From Chytridium lagenaria (lineage: Eukaryota; Chytridiomycota; Chytridiomycetes; Chytridiales; Chytridiaceae), in the NCBI GenBank assembly GCA_025449115.1, contig JAHLKC010000009.1, positions 62,001 through 126,000 on the forward strand: a stretch of DNA of 64,000 bases. Direction: 5' to 3'. Shown in pieces: positions 1 through 12,900 of the stretch. Each line of letters starts with the position of its first letter. The first letter of the stretch is position 1. The notes under the pieces are model-generated. The model made no database searches. It saw only the letters and a list, made by a program, of their open reading frames with translations, and had not been told where the DNA came from. Position numbers and translations under genes: made by a program.

Positions 1-1361
1 AAAGTCGATTTAATTAGAGAGCACTTTTTATAATTGACCTCGTCCCAGACTCCGTAGGAGGTCGACTGAAAACGAAATTTTGAGCATTTCGAATCGTGTA
101 ACATTCAAGAAATATAGAAAAAGAGAGATTTTTAGAATTTTCGTAGAATACAAGAAATATCGCAGAAAATCAGAGTTTGAGGCAAATACCAGAGTTGTAA
201 AACATCTGTATTTGAGACCACCAAGGAGTACTGGATTCGAGACTAACTCTCTAGGTACTCCTCTAATACTTCCACACAGGCGTTTCACCTTCAGTAAAAG
301 ACATGATCAACCGTCGAGTGTATGTATCCAAATAATGGCACCGCAGCTCATGTTTTGCATACAAACCCGCAACAATGGCTGCTAAGAGATGGCTTTCATC
401 TTTCAACATTCTTCTTTTATACAGTTCAGGAAAAGAAGAGCATCTCCCATCGGTTCTTAATCATCCAAACAGAAAAAAAAAAAGGTCAAAGCCAGCCGCA
501 ATCTGATAATCTTGAGATATTTCTCATACACCAAGGTGCGTGATGCTGGTCCTGGGTATTGTTCGAAACAGCGGGAATATTGTCAGAGGTGGGATTTGTT
601 CGTATCGGTAGTATATAGTGAGGTTCTCTTAATTTACTAGTGATGGCACCAAACCACCCTCTACACATTCCAAGCGAATCCCTTCAGAAAAAAATAAGAT
701 TATTTCATAATACATCGCGTCTTTAAACTGTTACCACCCTCCTCTTCACATGAGTCAACCGAATGCCTCAAAGTTTTTCAATATGGATTGAGTTAGGCGC
801 ATATTCTCTTCTCCCCTCACCTCTTTTATGGCACAAAGGGGGTTTTTGGCTTTTGCGGAAGGATATCATGCAGCGTTATTGACATATTTCGTTTTCGTTA
901 AGCGCACATATCGTGATTGAGGGCACCTCACCTTTTGTCTTCTTGATGGTATTATCATAGTAAAGGATCATATTCATGTTCATTTAGAGGTATCCCTACA
1001 TCGCATCCGACAAAAAAGAGATACATCCTCCATCAATCCAAATTGTACATGTTGAACAAAAAGCCAGTCAAATAATCTCTTAAACCGTCTATAAATAATA
1101 TTAAAATAGTAATATACACGTCCCTAAAAAACCGTCCCGCCTCTATCTTCTCCAACACCACCCTTCCAAAACCTCCCAACAACATTCCTCCGACAAAAAC
1201 CGTCACATTCTCTCCCATCATCCACAACAAAAAATCCCTCAACCATCTACCTCTCACAACAGCCCTGACGAAACTCCATCAAAAGATCCACCTCACAGAA
1301 CCCACCTATTTGACGCTACCCCATTCCATTTCCGCATCAATCATCAACGGCCATCCACCTC
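1..1361. other. Sequence 3' of the SRR1-like gene, no gene recognised
   Basis: No conserved protein is recognisable on either strand. A 74-codon open frame on the minus strand at 1033-1257 lies just beyond the SRR1-like stop codon and is more likely 3' untranslated sequence. The first kilobase is AT-rich with short unsupported frames. Confidence 0.5.
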
Positions 1362-2559
1362 TCACACAACCTCATCGTCTCCCTCCACCCTCCCAACCTT
1401 CATCTCCCAAACTTCCTTCCCAACCTCATCCACCCTGAACACATGTAAACTCGTGTTATTAAACACAGTGCGATCCGGAAACGTGGTGGGGAATGGGATT
1501 TCAGTCGTGAAGGGCTGACAGTAAAATTAGAGTTAAGGATCACTCCCTCGACCCAATAACAAACATATCATAAACCAAAACAAAAAAAAGCCTTAGAAAA
1601 ACCATATAAACAACGTTAAAAAAAGGATATAGTTTGTAACAACGGTGATCGATCGGCTTTTTGTGGCCTGGTTCATTTAAATAACATTAAAATCATGTAA
1701 AGCGCACCTAAACAACTAATAAACGGGACTCACATCATCTGATACGCCTCAAAGCTATTTCCGACAATGAATATCCTCTCCAACGTCCCCCAATTCGCCG
1801 CAACCACATTCTCATAAAGCCTCTTCCCACAATGCGGCATATAAAAAAACGTCCGTTCATCCACATGTCGAAATCCCATCTAACCTTCATCAACGACTTC
1901 AAAAAAAAACCAATCCCCCACTCACCTCATTCTTCTTTCCAACCATCACCCCAAACCACACCAACACGCCCTCATCAACCGCAGTGTAGACAGGATCAAA
2001 CGTCTCAATGGTTTCAATCTCCAAAAAAACCCGGTTAAAAAAAAAAGGACGCGATAAAAAAAAAAAACGAGAAAAAACCTTTAGCTTTTCTTTCAACACC
2101 ATCAACAACGCTAACTGCGTCCTCGCAATCTTTGACGTCTCAAACGATCCCAACCCATACGCGATACACTTCAAACAAACCCCCATCCCATCCCACAAAC
2201 CGTTCTAAACACATCAGAAAAACCAGAGAAAACCCCAACACCCCGCATACCTACAACATCATTCAAAAACGACGTTTGATGCATCTCAACCCTATAAAAC
2301 ATCAACGCCATTCTCACAACATCTCACATTCTCTCCTTCACCTCCTCAACAATCTTCCCAACTCCATCGTCATCCTTCACGTCTTCGTTCCTCTCATTAT
2401 AACTGAACACTGGATGCTTCTGTTTTTCGCTTTACAGCCGTTGATGAAATCCGTGGAGTTCCGCTTCTTGACGAGAGTGAAACCATCGTCCTCCATTTTC
2501 CTGGCTTTTTTCACCAGATTGTCAAGTTCATTCAAGTGTCTTTTTTTTTTTTTGGGCAT
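1362..2559 (-). CDS. SRR1-like domain protein (Ber1/SRR1 family)
   Basis: The family is known from Arabidopsis SRR1 and yeast Ber1, with roles reported in circadian/red-light signalling and in microtubule-related phenotypes; no reaction is established. Seen here, in order: a lysine-rich start (MPKKKK) with DGFTLVKKR, as in many SRR1 N-termini; the core CIAYGLGSFETSKIARTQLA (about 2150-2180); TFDPVYTAVDEGVL (about 1970-2000); FFYMPHCGKRLYENV and NWGTLERIFIVGNSFEAY (1740-1850); and a C-terminal TVFNNTSLHVFRV ending at TGA 1362-1364. At least three introns are likely, at about 2090-2010 (T-rich, ending ag), 1933-1893 (gtgagt) and 1730-1530 (gtgagt..tgtcag). The frame slips by one base at about 2400, at 1890 in a G run, and near the last splice, so the model needs resequencing. 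The start at 2559 is the first ATG of the lysine-rich exon. Confidence 0.75.
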
Positions 2560-3213
2560 GTCTTATTTTTTTCATGTCGGATCAAGTGATGATAGAAAAG
2601 TCTTTGATGGGTCTTGGCGTTTGCTGTTCAAAGGTGAAAGACGGTTGCAAAGAATGAACGGCGTCTCAAAAGGTGAAGAGGGTTGAAGAATGAACGCGTC
2701 TTTTGCAGAACCACCAAAAAGACCTTGACGCTGAGGGAATTTGGAAACGAAACAAGAAGCTGAGGGAATTTGGAAACGGAACAATAAGCTGAGGGAATTT
2801 GGAAACGGAACAAGAAGCTGAGGAAATCTGGAAACGAAACAAGAAATATCTGCAAAGACAAATAACGCTCGACAAAGTGATTGACAACGCAAAGATGAAC
2901 TTTTGTAACGAAATTTAAAAATGAGGCGAGATAAAGATCTATTGAACAAACACAAAAACAGGGGTAGACATATGTCGTCAAAAGCAAGAAACAACTAAAA
3001 AGCCAAAACGAAACAACAAGAAACAAAACTTGTACGAAAAAGGAAACCATTAATCAGGGGCGTGGAAAACATTCCCATAAACAAAAAACAAAACACCAAA
3101 CTTGGTTCCAAAAAAAAACAAAATAAAAAAAAAGAGCAACACATTGAAAAAAAACAGAACGCGATAAACAACAAAAAAAAATTCTTTAGAAAAATGAGAC
3201 GCGGTGAGGCTTT
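2560..3213. other. Intergenic segment with purine-rich repeats
   Basis: No gene was recognised. The segment contains the 29-bp minisatellite listed separately and an A-rich stretch at 3060-3190. Minus-strand frames here (F/S/P-rich) are by-products of the minisatellite. Confidence 0.6.
2730..2845. repeat. 29-bp minisatellite, four copies
   Basis: Four head-to-tail units begin GCTGAGG(G/A)AAT at 2730, 2759, 2788 and 2817, with a few substitutions. Because 29 is not a multiple of three, successive copies are read in different frames, which argues against coding use. Confidence 0.9.
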
Positions 3214-6200
3214 TCATTCCCTCACATACGCCGATCCCCTCATATCCACAACCTCAGGCACAACAGAAGCCTTCACCTGACTCACAACACTTCTCATCGC
3301 AACCCTAACCCCAGCTCTCCCACTCCCAGGAACCCCACTCCGTCTCCGATCCTCCATCTCTAAATCCGCCATCGGACTCACTGGCGCCGAAAGCGGACCC
3401 AAGGAGCTACCAATCGGGCTCATCAACGGTGACCCAAGCGGCGCTGATAAAGGACCCATTGGATTCATCAACGGTGACCCTAACGGCGCTGATGAAAACC
3501 CATTGGATTCATCAACGGTGACCCTAACGGCGCTGATGAAGATCCCATTGGATTCATCAACGGTGATCCAACCGTTGACAAAGAACCTATGGGATTCATC
3601 AACGGTGATCCTACCGGCGCCATATTCGGACCCATCGGGTTCATCAACGGCGACCCTAACGGTGATGCTCCCACCGCGCCTTTCGGAGCTCCCAAAGCAG
3701 CGGTTAACGGGACAACAGGCACCAACCCCGCCGAAGATGACGCGGATCTTTGCAAATCCGTCCTCATTTTCAAACGGTTCCATCCCCATCGATTTCGATC
3801 GATGCAATGCTATGTTTGGGGTGGGTTCCGTCGGAACCGGGACAGGGGGTAATGGAGCGGCTGGTGGAGGATGTTTTAAGGCTGGCACGGGTTTCTCGAT
3901 TCTAGTTTTCAAGATGCGTTTGGTTGAGCGTTGGAGAAGGGTTGATGGGGTTGATGCACGGTGTGTTGGGGTCGTGGTAGAGGTTGAATGGCGGTAGGGA
4001 TATGGCGTGGTGATCTTGCGGTTGAGGCAATGTTCATCATTAAAGGGGTTGGAGCAGCGGCTGCGGTTGGATGTGCTGGTTGTAATGGTCGACGGTTGGG
4101 GATAGGTTCAATGTTGATTTTTCGGCGCGTGTCAGGGGCATCGTCGACAATGATTTCCTCGACTTCATGATCAAAGTCGGGGATGGGGTGGTCGTCGATT
4201 TCTTCTTCCATACCCTTAGGGAACGGACGGTGGTGCGGGAGGCAACGGTGGCGGAGCGGCTGAGTGCGGTGTGGGAGCGGGAGAGACCGAGATCGGAATG
4301 GATAGAGTCGCGGTAGCCGCTGATGATGGAGGAGGGGTAGGCGGGGTCATGGGTGTAGCTGCTCATGATTGAGGCGGGGTAGGCAACAGAAGGAGCGGGG
4401 GAGGGAGTTCGACCGCGTTCGTAGGACTCGTCGTCGTTGTTATAGTCTCTCGCTTGGTCGTAGTCGAAAGCTCTATCGTTGAAGTCTTCAGTATGGAATT
4501 CTCGTTTGTAAAGCTCTCATGGGGAGATCCTCCACGCAAGTCTTCACCACGGTACTCTCCAGTATTGAAATCACCGTCACGGTACTCTCCATTGTTGAAA
4601 TCACCGTCACGGTACTCTCCATTGTTGAAATCACCGTCACGGTACTCTCCGTTATTGAAATCACCGTCACGGTACTCTCCAGCGTTGACATCATTTTCAT
4701 GATGCTCTCCACCGTTCAAGTTACCCTCGTAGTACTCTCCAGCGTTGACATCATTTTCATGATGCTCACCACCGTCCAAGTTACCCTCACGGTACTCTCC
4801 ACCATGGACATCACCCTCACGGTACTCATCATCGTTAAAAGCACCATCACGGTACTCTGCATCACCCTCATGGTCCTCCACACCATTGAAATCAGCGTAA
4901 TGATGATCTCCACCGTCATGGAAATCATCTTCATTATGATCCTCATCATTGAAAGCCCCCCAAACTCAACACCATTCAAATCAACATCCCCTTCCATAGC
5001 CCCAGCCTCCACAACCGCCGCCAACCACTCCTCATCAATAGCAACCCCATTCGCGCCTGCACCGCCTCTTTTAGAATACTCGGCACTCTAATCTAACCTC
5101 CCCTCCCTCCGTCTCCCCAATCTCCTCATACGACGGTGGCGGAAACGCCGGAATGTCCTCCTCCCTTATAACCATCTCCCCTTCACCAACATCCTCATCC
5201 CCAATTAGTTCTTCCAAATCCCCAGCAAAATCTTCCACATACTCCTCCTGTCCATCAGCTCGACTCGCTTCAATCGCCGCTAAAATCTCCTCATGCTCAG
5301 CGGCTTCCAGGATCGCGAGCAAATCATCATGCGTAGCGTTGGACGCGGATGCTGCTAATAATGCGAGAATCTCTTCATCGTCAACTACAATATCATTAGG
5401 AGCTTCTTCTTCTTCTAGTTCCTCTTAATCTCCTCAACCTCATCATCCCCCATTTCTCCGCGTACAGACGAAATACCCGTTGTACGTCTCGACAACACAC
5501 TCAGATTCCGTTGTACACCCTCCCAATCCCCTCTTTGCGCTGCAACCATCTCCCTTAAAAGATGCGACCTGTTTCCACTATTCGCAACAGACGCCACAGA
5601 CGCCGCCCTGGACAACGCTGGTGGTGCTGACGGTGGTGGTGCCCCCCCCTCATTGTTCGCAAGCTCCTCAATCCGTTTCGGGTCCTGCATGAGCCACGTA
5701 AACGATTCCATGAGATCGGTAACGTGTTCACCGACAACGGTCCGTGTGGAATTGGTACGAAGCGATCGGGTGTCGGGTTGAGACATCATGAGGATTTGTT
5801 GTTGTTGTTGAACGAGTGCCGCGAGGGTTGCTACGGCGTCTGGGGAGGATGTGTTGAGGGTTTGGGAGGTGTCGCGGGAGGAGGAGATGGAGCGGGCTGA
5901 GCGGGCGGAACGGGCGGAGCGGTTTGTGGAGCGGGTTGTTGTGCGGGAGGCGAAGGAGGAGGTGCGGGATGGGGGTTGGAGTGGGGGAGGAAGGACAGGT
6001 TCGTCGCCGCCTACCAATGGGGTTTGGTAGGTTGAGTTATTAGGAGGGAAGGGTGTGACGGTTGGGGTTGAGTTGAGGGTAACGCCCATGACCATGGTGA
6101 TGCCCGTGTCAGAAGAGGTTTGAGGTGGGAGGGAGATGGGGGATGCGGGTGCATAATCCAATGATCTTGAAATGGGAGGTGTGGTTGGTGTCGTGGGTGT

Positions 6201-7036
6201 TGACGGTGCTGTTGGGTATGCTATAAAAAGTTTAGAAAAATACGTTCTAAAGTATAATGAAAACAAAAATCTTAAAAGAAAGAGCGACCGCCATATATGG
6301 AAAAAGAAGTAAAAAGTACAGAAAACGGATAGAAATGGAAATTCATCTGTTTTCTGCACTCTGAAAAGTATAATCAAAAGCACAAAAAAAATAAAATGAA
6401 ATAATAAAAGGATTATGTTATCTCACCTCCTCCTAAAGGCATCGCCGACATGCCACTACTCCCTTCCTTTACTAAAATTACTCTTGCAGCCCTGGAGGCC
6501 CCTCTTACGGGCGCAACGGGTTTATTCCCCCACCACCCGCATTATACAATCCCCCCCATCCCACGCCTAGATGTTGGCAATGGTACACTTGCCACACTCG
6601 CAGCAACGCTCGAGACACTTGAGGCCACACTCAACGCACAAACGACTTGCTCTCACCAAATTCGGGAAAGCGGGCAGCGGTTGTTGTGGAGAAAGATTTG
6701 CCATGAGGTGCGATCGGGAAGCCCTTGGATCGTCCATGGATGTCTTGCAGGTTCTTCGTACTGGCGGGATGAGGAGGAGAGACGGAGGATCGTTTGGGAT
6801 AGTGTTTCGATGGAGCGGCGGGGGGGGCGATTTGGATCGTCTGGAGGTGAGTATGGGAGAGATGTGGATGTTGGAGGTGCTGAAGGTGGGTGATGCCGTG
6901 AAATAGAGGAGCGAGGTGTGGGTGAGTCTGACATTGTTAAAGAGGGAGAAGGTGATGAAGATGGGTGGATGAAGGAGGGGTTGAAGCTGGTCGTCTTCAT
7001 TGTGGGAGTCAATGATGTAGAATTGACGGGGAGCAA
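3214..7036 (-). CDS. Low-complexity, repeat-rich protein(s), unrecognised
   Basis: One large intron-containing gene or two adjacent genes on the minus strand. The product is mostly disordered Ser/Thr/Pro-rich sequence. Landmarks in reading order: a Ser/Pro-rich N-part (6653-7036); a splice from ...MPLGGG (donor at about 6433) to AYPTAPSTPTTPTTPP (6219, acceptor atag); Arg/Ser repeats (RSARSARSARS); an alpha-helical acidic part with a UIM-like stretch (EEILAAIEAS) and a PPSY motif (about 5120-5330); a ten-residue EYRDGDFNNG repeat array; and a GSPLMNPMG repeat array. The frame jumps by one base at several points (about 5427, 4957 in a G run, 3500), where repeat periodicity shows which frame is correct. 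PPSY suggests docking to a WW-domain (Rsp5-type) ligase. Start and exon count are not resolved. Confidence 0.45.
3420..3665. repeat. 45-bp coding tandem repeat, about six units
   Basis: Units contain GGTGACCCTAACGGCGCTGA and end ATTCATCAAC; most are 45 bp (15 codons), one is 42 bp and one 44 bp. On the minus strand they encode S-A-P-L-G-S-P-L-M-N-P-M-G-type repeats. The 44-bp unit, near 3496, breaks the frame by one base. Confidence 0.85.
4540..4880. repeat. 30-bp coding tandem repeat, about eleven units
   Basis: Direct repeats with core GGTACTCTCCATTGTTGAAA, period 30 bp, encoding the acidic decapeptide GEYRDGDFNN and variants (GEHHENDVNA, GEYYEGNLNG) on the minus strand. The central four units are nearly identical and the outer ones diverged, the usual picture of expansion from the middle. 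Confidence 0.9.
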
Positions 7037-9600
7037 AGTCTGTTGGTTTTGAGGATTCGGTGCCGAGGATCGTTTAAGAAAGTTCTTGAATGACTTTTTG
7101 CGGTTTACGGGGGCTGATGCTGTTGCTGTTGATGCTGCTGCGGCTGTAGATGCTGTTAATGACGGAGATGATGGCGAGGATGATGATGTTGAAGAGGTTG
7201 ACCGTAGGAATGGGTTGTTGCTCCTCTTGATAGCATTTGATGGGCTTGATCAGAGAAGTATTGTTCCGTAGAGAAGGTGTATGCAGGCTAATGATCTAGT
7301 AGTGGGTTCGTCTTGTATTTTTGTCTAGTAGTGTATAGTGTGGTGTAGTGCAGTATAGTATAGCGTAGCGTAGTTGTATTGATTGAGTGTGGTGTTGGTG
7401 GTCTCCTAACTCAAACAACGGCTACGTACTGCACACTTCAACCTCTTCTTTTTCCGAACTTAATGTTATAATTATTATGTGAATATTAATTGTTATTGCA
7501 TGTAAAACTTCAGGACGTAAAACATGAAAAAGAAGGGGGGGTGAAATGTGGTATGTATGGGATGTGGGTGGATGGATGGATGGATGGGATGATGGATGGC
7601 CAAACTAACTAATAAAGTAACGTAACGAACAGACTACAGACAGGTGAAATAGTTAATGGATGGATGGTTAAGACAGTTTAAAAGACTTTTAAAGTTATTT
7701 ATTATTATTAATTTATTAATTATTAAAGTTATTTATTATTATTAATTTATTAATTAATAGAAAATGAAAAGACAGATCTTTTTATTATTTAATAATAAAT
7801 AATTAAATTAAAATAATAATAAGAAGAATAATAGAAATGAGATTGTTTTTTTTATTTATTTGTTTTCTATTTTTAATTTATTTATTATTTATTTTGTCTT
7901 GTCTTTTTCAATTATTTTTTTAATTTTATTAATTTATTATCATTATTATTAAAACAAAGGGGGGGCTGAGACTTGGGAAGGAGAGAGGACGACCGAGGGG
8001 GAAGGAGCCCGTTCGGGCCAATAGTCCTCAATATCATAATTATTTCATATTAAATTAATTTGTTTCATTATTTTATTAATTTCATTATTATTATTATTCG
8101 CTCATTCAACTTGTTCTTTGTAAAAACCGTTTGGTGGTTGAAACCGTTACTAAACCAAAGCAGGAGGAGTGTTAACGCTCCGTCCAGAAAGTCTTAAAAA
8201 ATCCCTTGTCGTTGGATACATACGCAGCCTTTGGCTAATCATAAATTTGCGCATAAAACTAAATACCTTACTGTATGCAATATAGTACGTTTGCAGTATA
8301 TAGATATACCACGCCTTCGAGATAAAACATCACGTTCACCTTTTTAATGTTCAAACTTTAATGCCGCCGTCATAGATTTATATTATTAATACGTAAAGAG
8401 AACAATAGAAACGCTAGATGACCCCCTCAGCCATCCGTTTCATATAATGCAAAAAATGTTATTAAATCAGCCAAGAAGATAAAAAATCTCATAATGGTTA
8501 AAATTAAATTCAATTAATATAAAAAGGCGAGGTCTGTCCCCATCACTTATTAAGTTATGAATACCACTTTCTACATTAACATATGTAACTGTCCAAACCT
8601 CCAATATACGATATCACTGTAATAGTTATATGTCGCAAACGCACTTTCCAGCGGGTTATGTGTAAGAGTTATTCAAAGTTTTAATGCGTACCTTTTTTAA
8701 TATCGAAACCTCGTTACAGCTAAAAAGTCGAATGTCCCGAGTAGTAAATCATGTAGTAATAGTAATAATGGCCCTCACAACCAAAAAAAAAAAAAAAACA
8801 ATAAACAAACAAACAAAAAACGAAACAAAATCAAACCCTTTATGATTATTAACCTACCTTCCCAGATTAACATCATACAAAATGTATAGCCAAAAAGACA
8901 CGCCTCCCACATGTCTTTCTTGGAAACATTTGTGAAACACATGCGACAAGTCAAAATTTTGGGCCCAGGCGTTATGTCATGTCATGGGCTTGCTTATTAA
9001 CCCAATAATTATATTAATAGAGCAATAATGGGCTAAGGGCCCTACCTACTACCTCAGGGTAAGGCATCTTCATCTTTATCGCCAGGGCTGAGGCGACGGG
9101 AACTTTAAAAATAAACGTGGATCAGGATGGGGGTCGGGGGTAGCAGATACTTTATTGGGTGACAATCACAGAGGCAAAATAAATACATATGAAAGGAGAG
9201 ACAGTTCTTAATCAGTTTGACAATAGTTAGGTGGAATGCTCCGTAACAATAAAATTAACATACAAATAAGTAAATAATACATGCGCAGAGTCATCATTTA
9301 AAAGAATATTCTTGGGAGGAAAACCACGAACGCACCACCAAGGCACCAACTAATAACATTTTAAAAAAGTATAACTACACACATAATTTGGTTTTAGTAA
9401 GAGGTTTAAGAGAAAACTACACAAAATAAAGTGCCTCGCGGGCATCAAGAGAATGGGGTGTTTTTTCTTTCACGTTTTGTTATCGTTTTCTCCGATTTCT
9501 CGTGTTCATCAATCATTACTAGGCCTCCCGACTAATCAACGCCGAATATTGAGCATATCTGATATGTAAACCCAAATCACCCATCCTATCCTACTGCCGA
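7037..9600. other. AT-rich intergenic region
   Basis: No gene was recognised. The start (7037-7290) may hold the 5' exon or promoter of the minus-strand low-complexity gene. There is a GGAT microsatellite at about 7568-7600, a 35-bp direct duplication of a TTATTATTATTAATTTATTA-type sequence at about 7690-7760, and A/T-only stretches up to about 8100. 8100-9600 shows no convincing frame. Confidence 0.6.
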
Positions 9601-10009
9601 CTTTCGGATGCTATAATTGATACTTTTATCAATTAAAACCGCGTTGCGCCTCATCCAACTCTGTTTTCTATGTATACATTTCTATAGAAAATACATGCAA
9701 ATCACCATACAACAAAAGTACAAGACCCACAACTCACCAGCAATTGCCCAACATCGCCTTCAGTTCCAACAAAATGGCAGAGTTTTTAATACAAAAGATG
9801 TCGGGTATTATCAGATATCCGTATAGTGTCCTAGCCCGAATTCGATTCATGTATCTGCGGATAATTTTTTTACGGTTTCGGGTGACGACCATAAAGTTCA
9901 TCACTAAGAGCTCCAAAAGGTGCGCTCCGCCAGTTTTCATAAGCCCTTGCAGTGGCCGTCCTTAAAGCAAGCACCCTGAACCCCCACGCTATTTTTTTAA
10001 AGGGTATGC

Positions 10010-10370
10010 ATTTTTTTTAGCCGTCGAGGAAGCTTGCCGTCTTTGTGTAGACTTTGGATCGCAATGGATATTATATGATGACGTTGGGGATGCTATTGGA
10101 TATCAAGAATGCAATGCTACGAATGAAAGCGGTGTTAAATGTATGGAAGTTGTTCACATAGATATTTTTTGCAAACGTACTGTTTAAGAATTTACCGTTG
10201 GCCATAGCATGCGTTTACAGTCAAGCTAAGGCGAATTGCGGTTAATCCAGAAAACCCGAATATTATTGAAGACCTCAGTAGTATTTATTGCGATTTATCA
10301 AGTATTCCACCTACTTACACGGTATTTCATGAAGCTAAAGAAAGGACACATTTTATATAATGCCGGCCAC
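10010..10370 (+). pseudogene. Decayed coding-like segments, family unknown
   Basis: Two consecutive stretches read like exons: one after a T-run/tag acceptor at about 10020 (VEEACRLCVDFGSQWILYDD onward to a stop at about 10185), and one at about 10225-10360 (KLRRIAVNPENPNIIEDLSS onward to a stop). Both have balanced protein-like composition, unlike their surroundings, but no start codon or family is apparent. They could be remnants of a mobile element or of a lost gene. Confidence 0.25.
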
Positions 10371-10716
10371 AGCATAATTGATTCCCACTGGAGTTTTAGT
10401 GCTTCTAACAATATGAAAACCATCAATGATGCATGATCATGAAGACCCAGAATGCTGGAGAAGAAATAGGTTGGTAATGATATAAGGCATTTTATTTTAT
10501 GGGCCAAAAATAGTAGACAGAACCGTCATAACAGGAAAAGTGTTTCCACCACAAGTTAAAAAAGCCGAGACTCCAGTAATTTCATCGAAGTGGTCCTCCG
10601 CTATACTACTTATTGAGTTTGTAAGACTTAAAACTCGGTAAACTAAGTACCTACTGAGATATGGATGTAACGTGGAGCACAGGTATATCGCCTTTAAGGC
10701 TGCTGCTGATGGCAAA

Positions 10717-10911
10717 TCATGGGTCATTACATCCTTGGTTTGTTTGTCCACCTCCAGGTGCGGCAGAGACGCTATCACAGAGCAAAAGGCGGATATGGAT
10801 GAGTGATGATGTAGAGGCCGAAGCAGTTACGGTGAGAAAGATGCAGATGACTTACCCAGTGCTGAGGACCATGATGACGGCAAGAGCGAGAGTTACAAAG
10901 AGACGTGACAT
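10717..10911 (-). CDS. Small secreted peptide precursor (short paralogue)
   Basis: Two exons (10911-10856, 56 nt; 10771-10717, 55 nt) with an 84-bp intron (gtaagt..atag) give a 36-residue product. Residues 1-22 are a typical signal peptide (MSRL then a hydrophobic core ending VLS). The rest is short, Gly/Gln/Asn-rich, and holds one cysteine (G-C-N-D-P). Exon 1 has the same length and intron phase as the gene at 12901-13123, whose product also starts M-x-R-L with AV-x-MVLS, so the two are paralogues. The downstream part that would hold further cysteines is cut off by the stop at 10717-10719, so this copy is either genuinely short or truncated. Function is unknown. Confidence 0.45.
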
Positions 10912-11829
10912 CTTGCAATATGAGAAGAGGGATGTTCGCAAAAAGGAGAATGCGCTGATTCATATTTATATATGCCCTTGGGATGTCTTTCTTACGATCT
11001 CGTGGAAACGAGCAAGTTAATAAAATTATACACATGGGGCCAAGTCTTAATAAGTTAAAATTTTCTCTGATTGTAATGTAATTCATTATTTATTATGATT
11101 GGCGCGTACGGCCAAGTCTTGTGTTAAGGTAACGGTCCTTTTAGTTTGTGCTCATCAAAATTTATATCTGATAACACAAGGTTAGCCTCACCGTCACACA
11201 TAAAATACTGAATTATACACCCCAAGAGAATTCTTCCTTAAACGTGGTATGCTTTTTTTTTCCATAAGAACAATAACCTAAAGTAGGAGGAGTCCTATGA
11301 CGTTCCTGAGGAAAACATTTATTTGAAAGGAGATAAAAGAGAAGGGTCGCCATGAGCTGTGGAAAGACGCGATAGCATTGAATAGATGATGCGGAGAGAG
11401 GACTTGAGAGCGACATCATTACTATTATAAACATATCATAGATGCAAGGCAATTAAGATTTAGCTGTGTATACAAATTGGGGAGGAGTTACGGATACTTT
11501 ATTCGACATTTAAGGGGGTAAGATAACAGAGTCAAGTACGAAAACAGACGGTCAAAGAGGTCAAAGAAACGGCGACAGCAAAAAGTCGAACAAGGGTAGT
11601 GGCATGTGGCAGGTTTTCGAAGAGACTCTATCGAGGCGAGGCTGGACCTGAAAGAATGGTATAAAGTTCACTTTCATTTTTACACTCTAAAAACATTTCC
11701 ATGAGTATCCCGTGTACACTCATCTATATGAATTTTCAGGAACTATAAAATAAGTACACATACGTCAAACCTCCCCTTTTTCAAGCTCAAACCGCGTCAC
11801 TGAGCTTTAAATATCGGTGTTTGCACTCT

Positions 11830-12180
11830 CCTAGTGACTGTATTCGCAATCATCTCCGCTGTTTCAAGGTGCCAAACTTCCACTATTCACATTATCCCAA
11901 ACGAACATATACTTTACATCCACGTGACGCGTCTTTTGTCTCTTTGCCCCTTCTTGAGTCTTCCTAACCGCGCCAAGGTTGTCGCACCACAAGATGGTCG
12001 GTTTCAGTTGCTCAGTTGCTCGATATCCATCCATCTCTGCAAGTGAGCTCCTAAACCACAACACTTGTAACGTCAAGCAGTGAAGAGCGATAATTTTCGA
12101 GTTGAATCCGCCACTGTCTTCTGTCCTTTGCTTGATGCGATGACCCACCCCTCCACACAGTATCACCGCCAAAGAAGTTG
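11830..12180 (-). mobile_element. Ty1/copia-type retrotransposon RNase H remnant
   Basis: A minus-strand frame (12172-11864) matches the end of copia polyproteins. It reads an ALHCLTLQVLWFRSSLAEM-like helix, then TILWCDNLGAVR (the CDN catalytic strand of RNase H), then TRHVDVKYMFVWDNVNSG (the usual K-H-I-D-I-R-Y-H-F segment). The upstream part is degenerate, and no integrase, reverse transcriptase or long terminal repeats were recognised nearby. This is a decayed fragment. Confidence 0.6.
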
Positions 12181-12900
12181 CAAAGCTCTTATAAATTCAC
12201 TTACGTCACTTAATCACATATAAGTGAGACTGGCTTTATCAGCGCAAAATATGCGCGCAAAGTTGTTAGAAGTCTTTACGGTTATCCCTTTGTGGTTCTT
12301 CTTTTTCACATTCGCTAACGAATTTTTTGGCTTATCCGTCACGACGTTGATGTAATGTTTGAATGCGAAAGAAAAATGGAGTTAGCCGCAATACTCACGC
12401 TACGAGTCGCGGATGAACTCAAGTAAAAGCTTCTATTGATTCTCGGCTATATCAAAATGTTGCTGGAAAAAAGAGGGCTTGTAGCAAAATTCAACACCCC
12501 GTCTTCAGCGATCCATCTGTACAAACCTCCGTCGAACCGAGAGCCTCCTAGCTCAAACTATATTCCACCCAAAACTCAAAGCCTAAAGTCTTTTCAGGAT
12601 AATGCCGAGGGATCAATTTAAGCGCGAGAGGCAGTCCATCCCACTCCATAAAGGATAATGACCTATATAAAAATCTCAGCGAAGTATTGCCTAAGTGAAA
12701 GAAAGATATGAGGTATTTTTATTTGCAGAATCAGGGCCATAACCAACATTTGGGGAAAGGTAACGGCGAAAAAACATCGACAATGCTGATATTCTTGAAA
12801 TAAACCCAGAAACGAGCAAAGGATCGACTCTTATAAGGTGTGTTGATTTCAGAGTGATACCCCTCCTCTTGACGCAACATGACTCCCCAAATGAAGATAT

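Noticed and set aside
1033..1257. 74-codon minus-strand frame with hydrophobic segments
   Set aside because: It lies directly downstream of the SRR1-like stop codon in its probable 3' UTR and shows no family resemblance.
2572..3050. Phe/Ser-rich minus-strand frames of up to 140 codons
   Set aside because: They are produced by the 29-bp minisatellite, whose copies occupy different frames.
7560..7610. GGAT-rich repeat considered as a CRISPR-like or telomeric array
   Set aside because: It is a simple microsatellite with no spacers, far from any chromosome-end signature.
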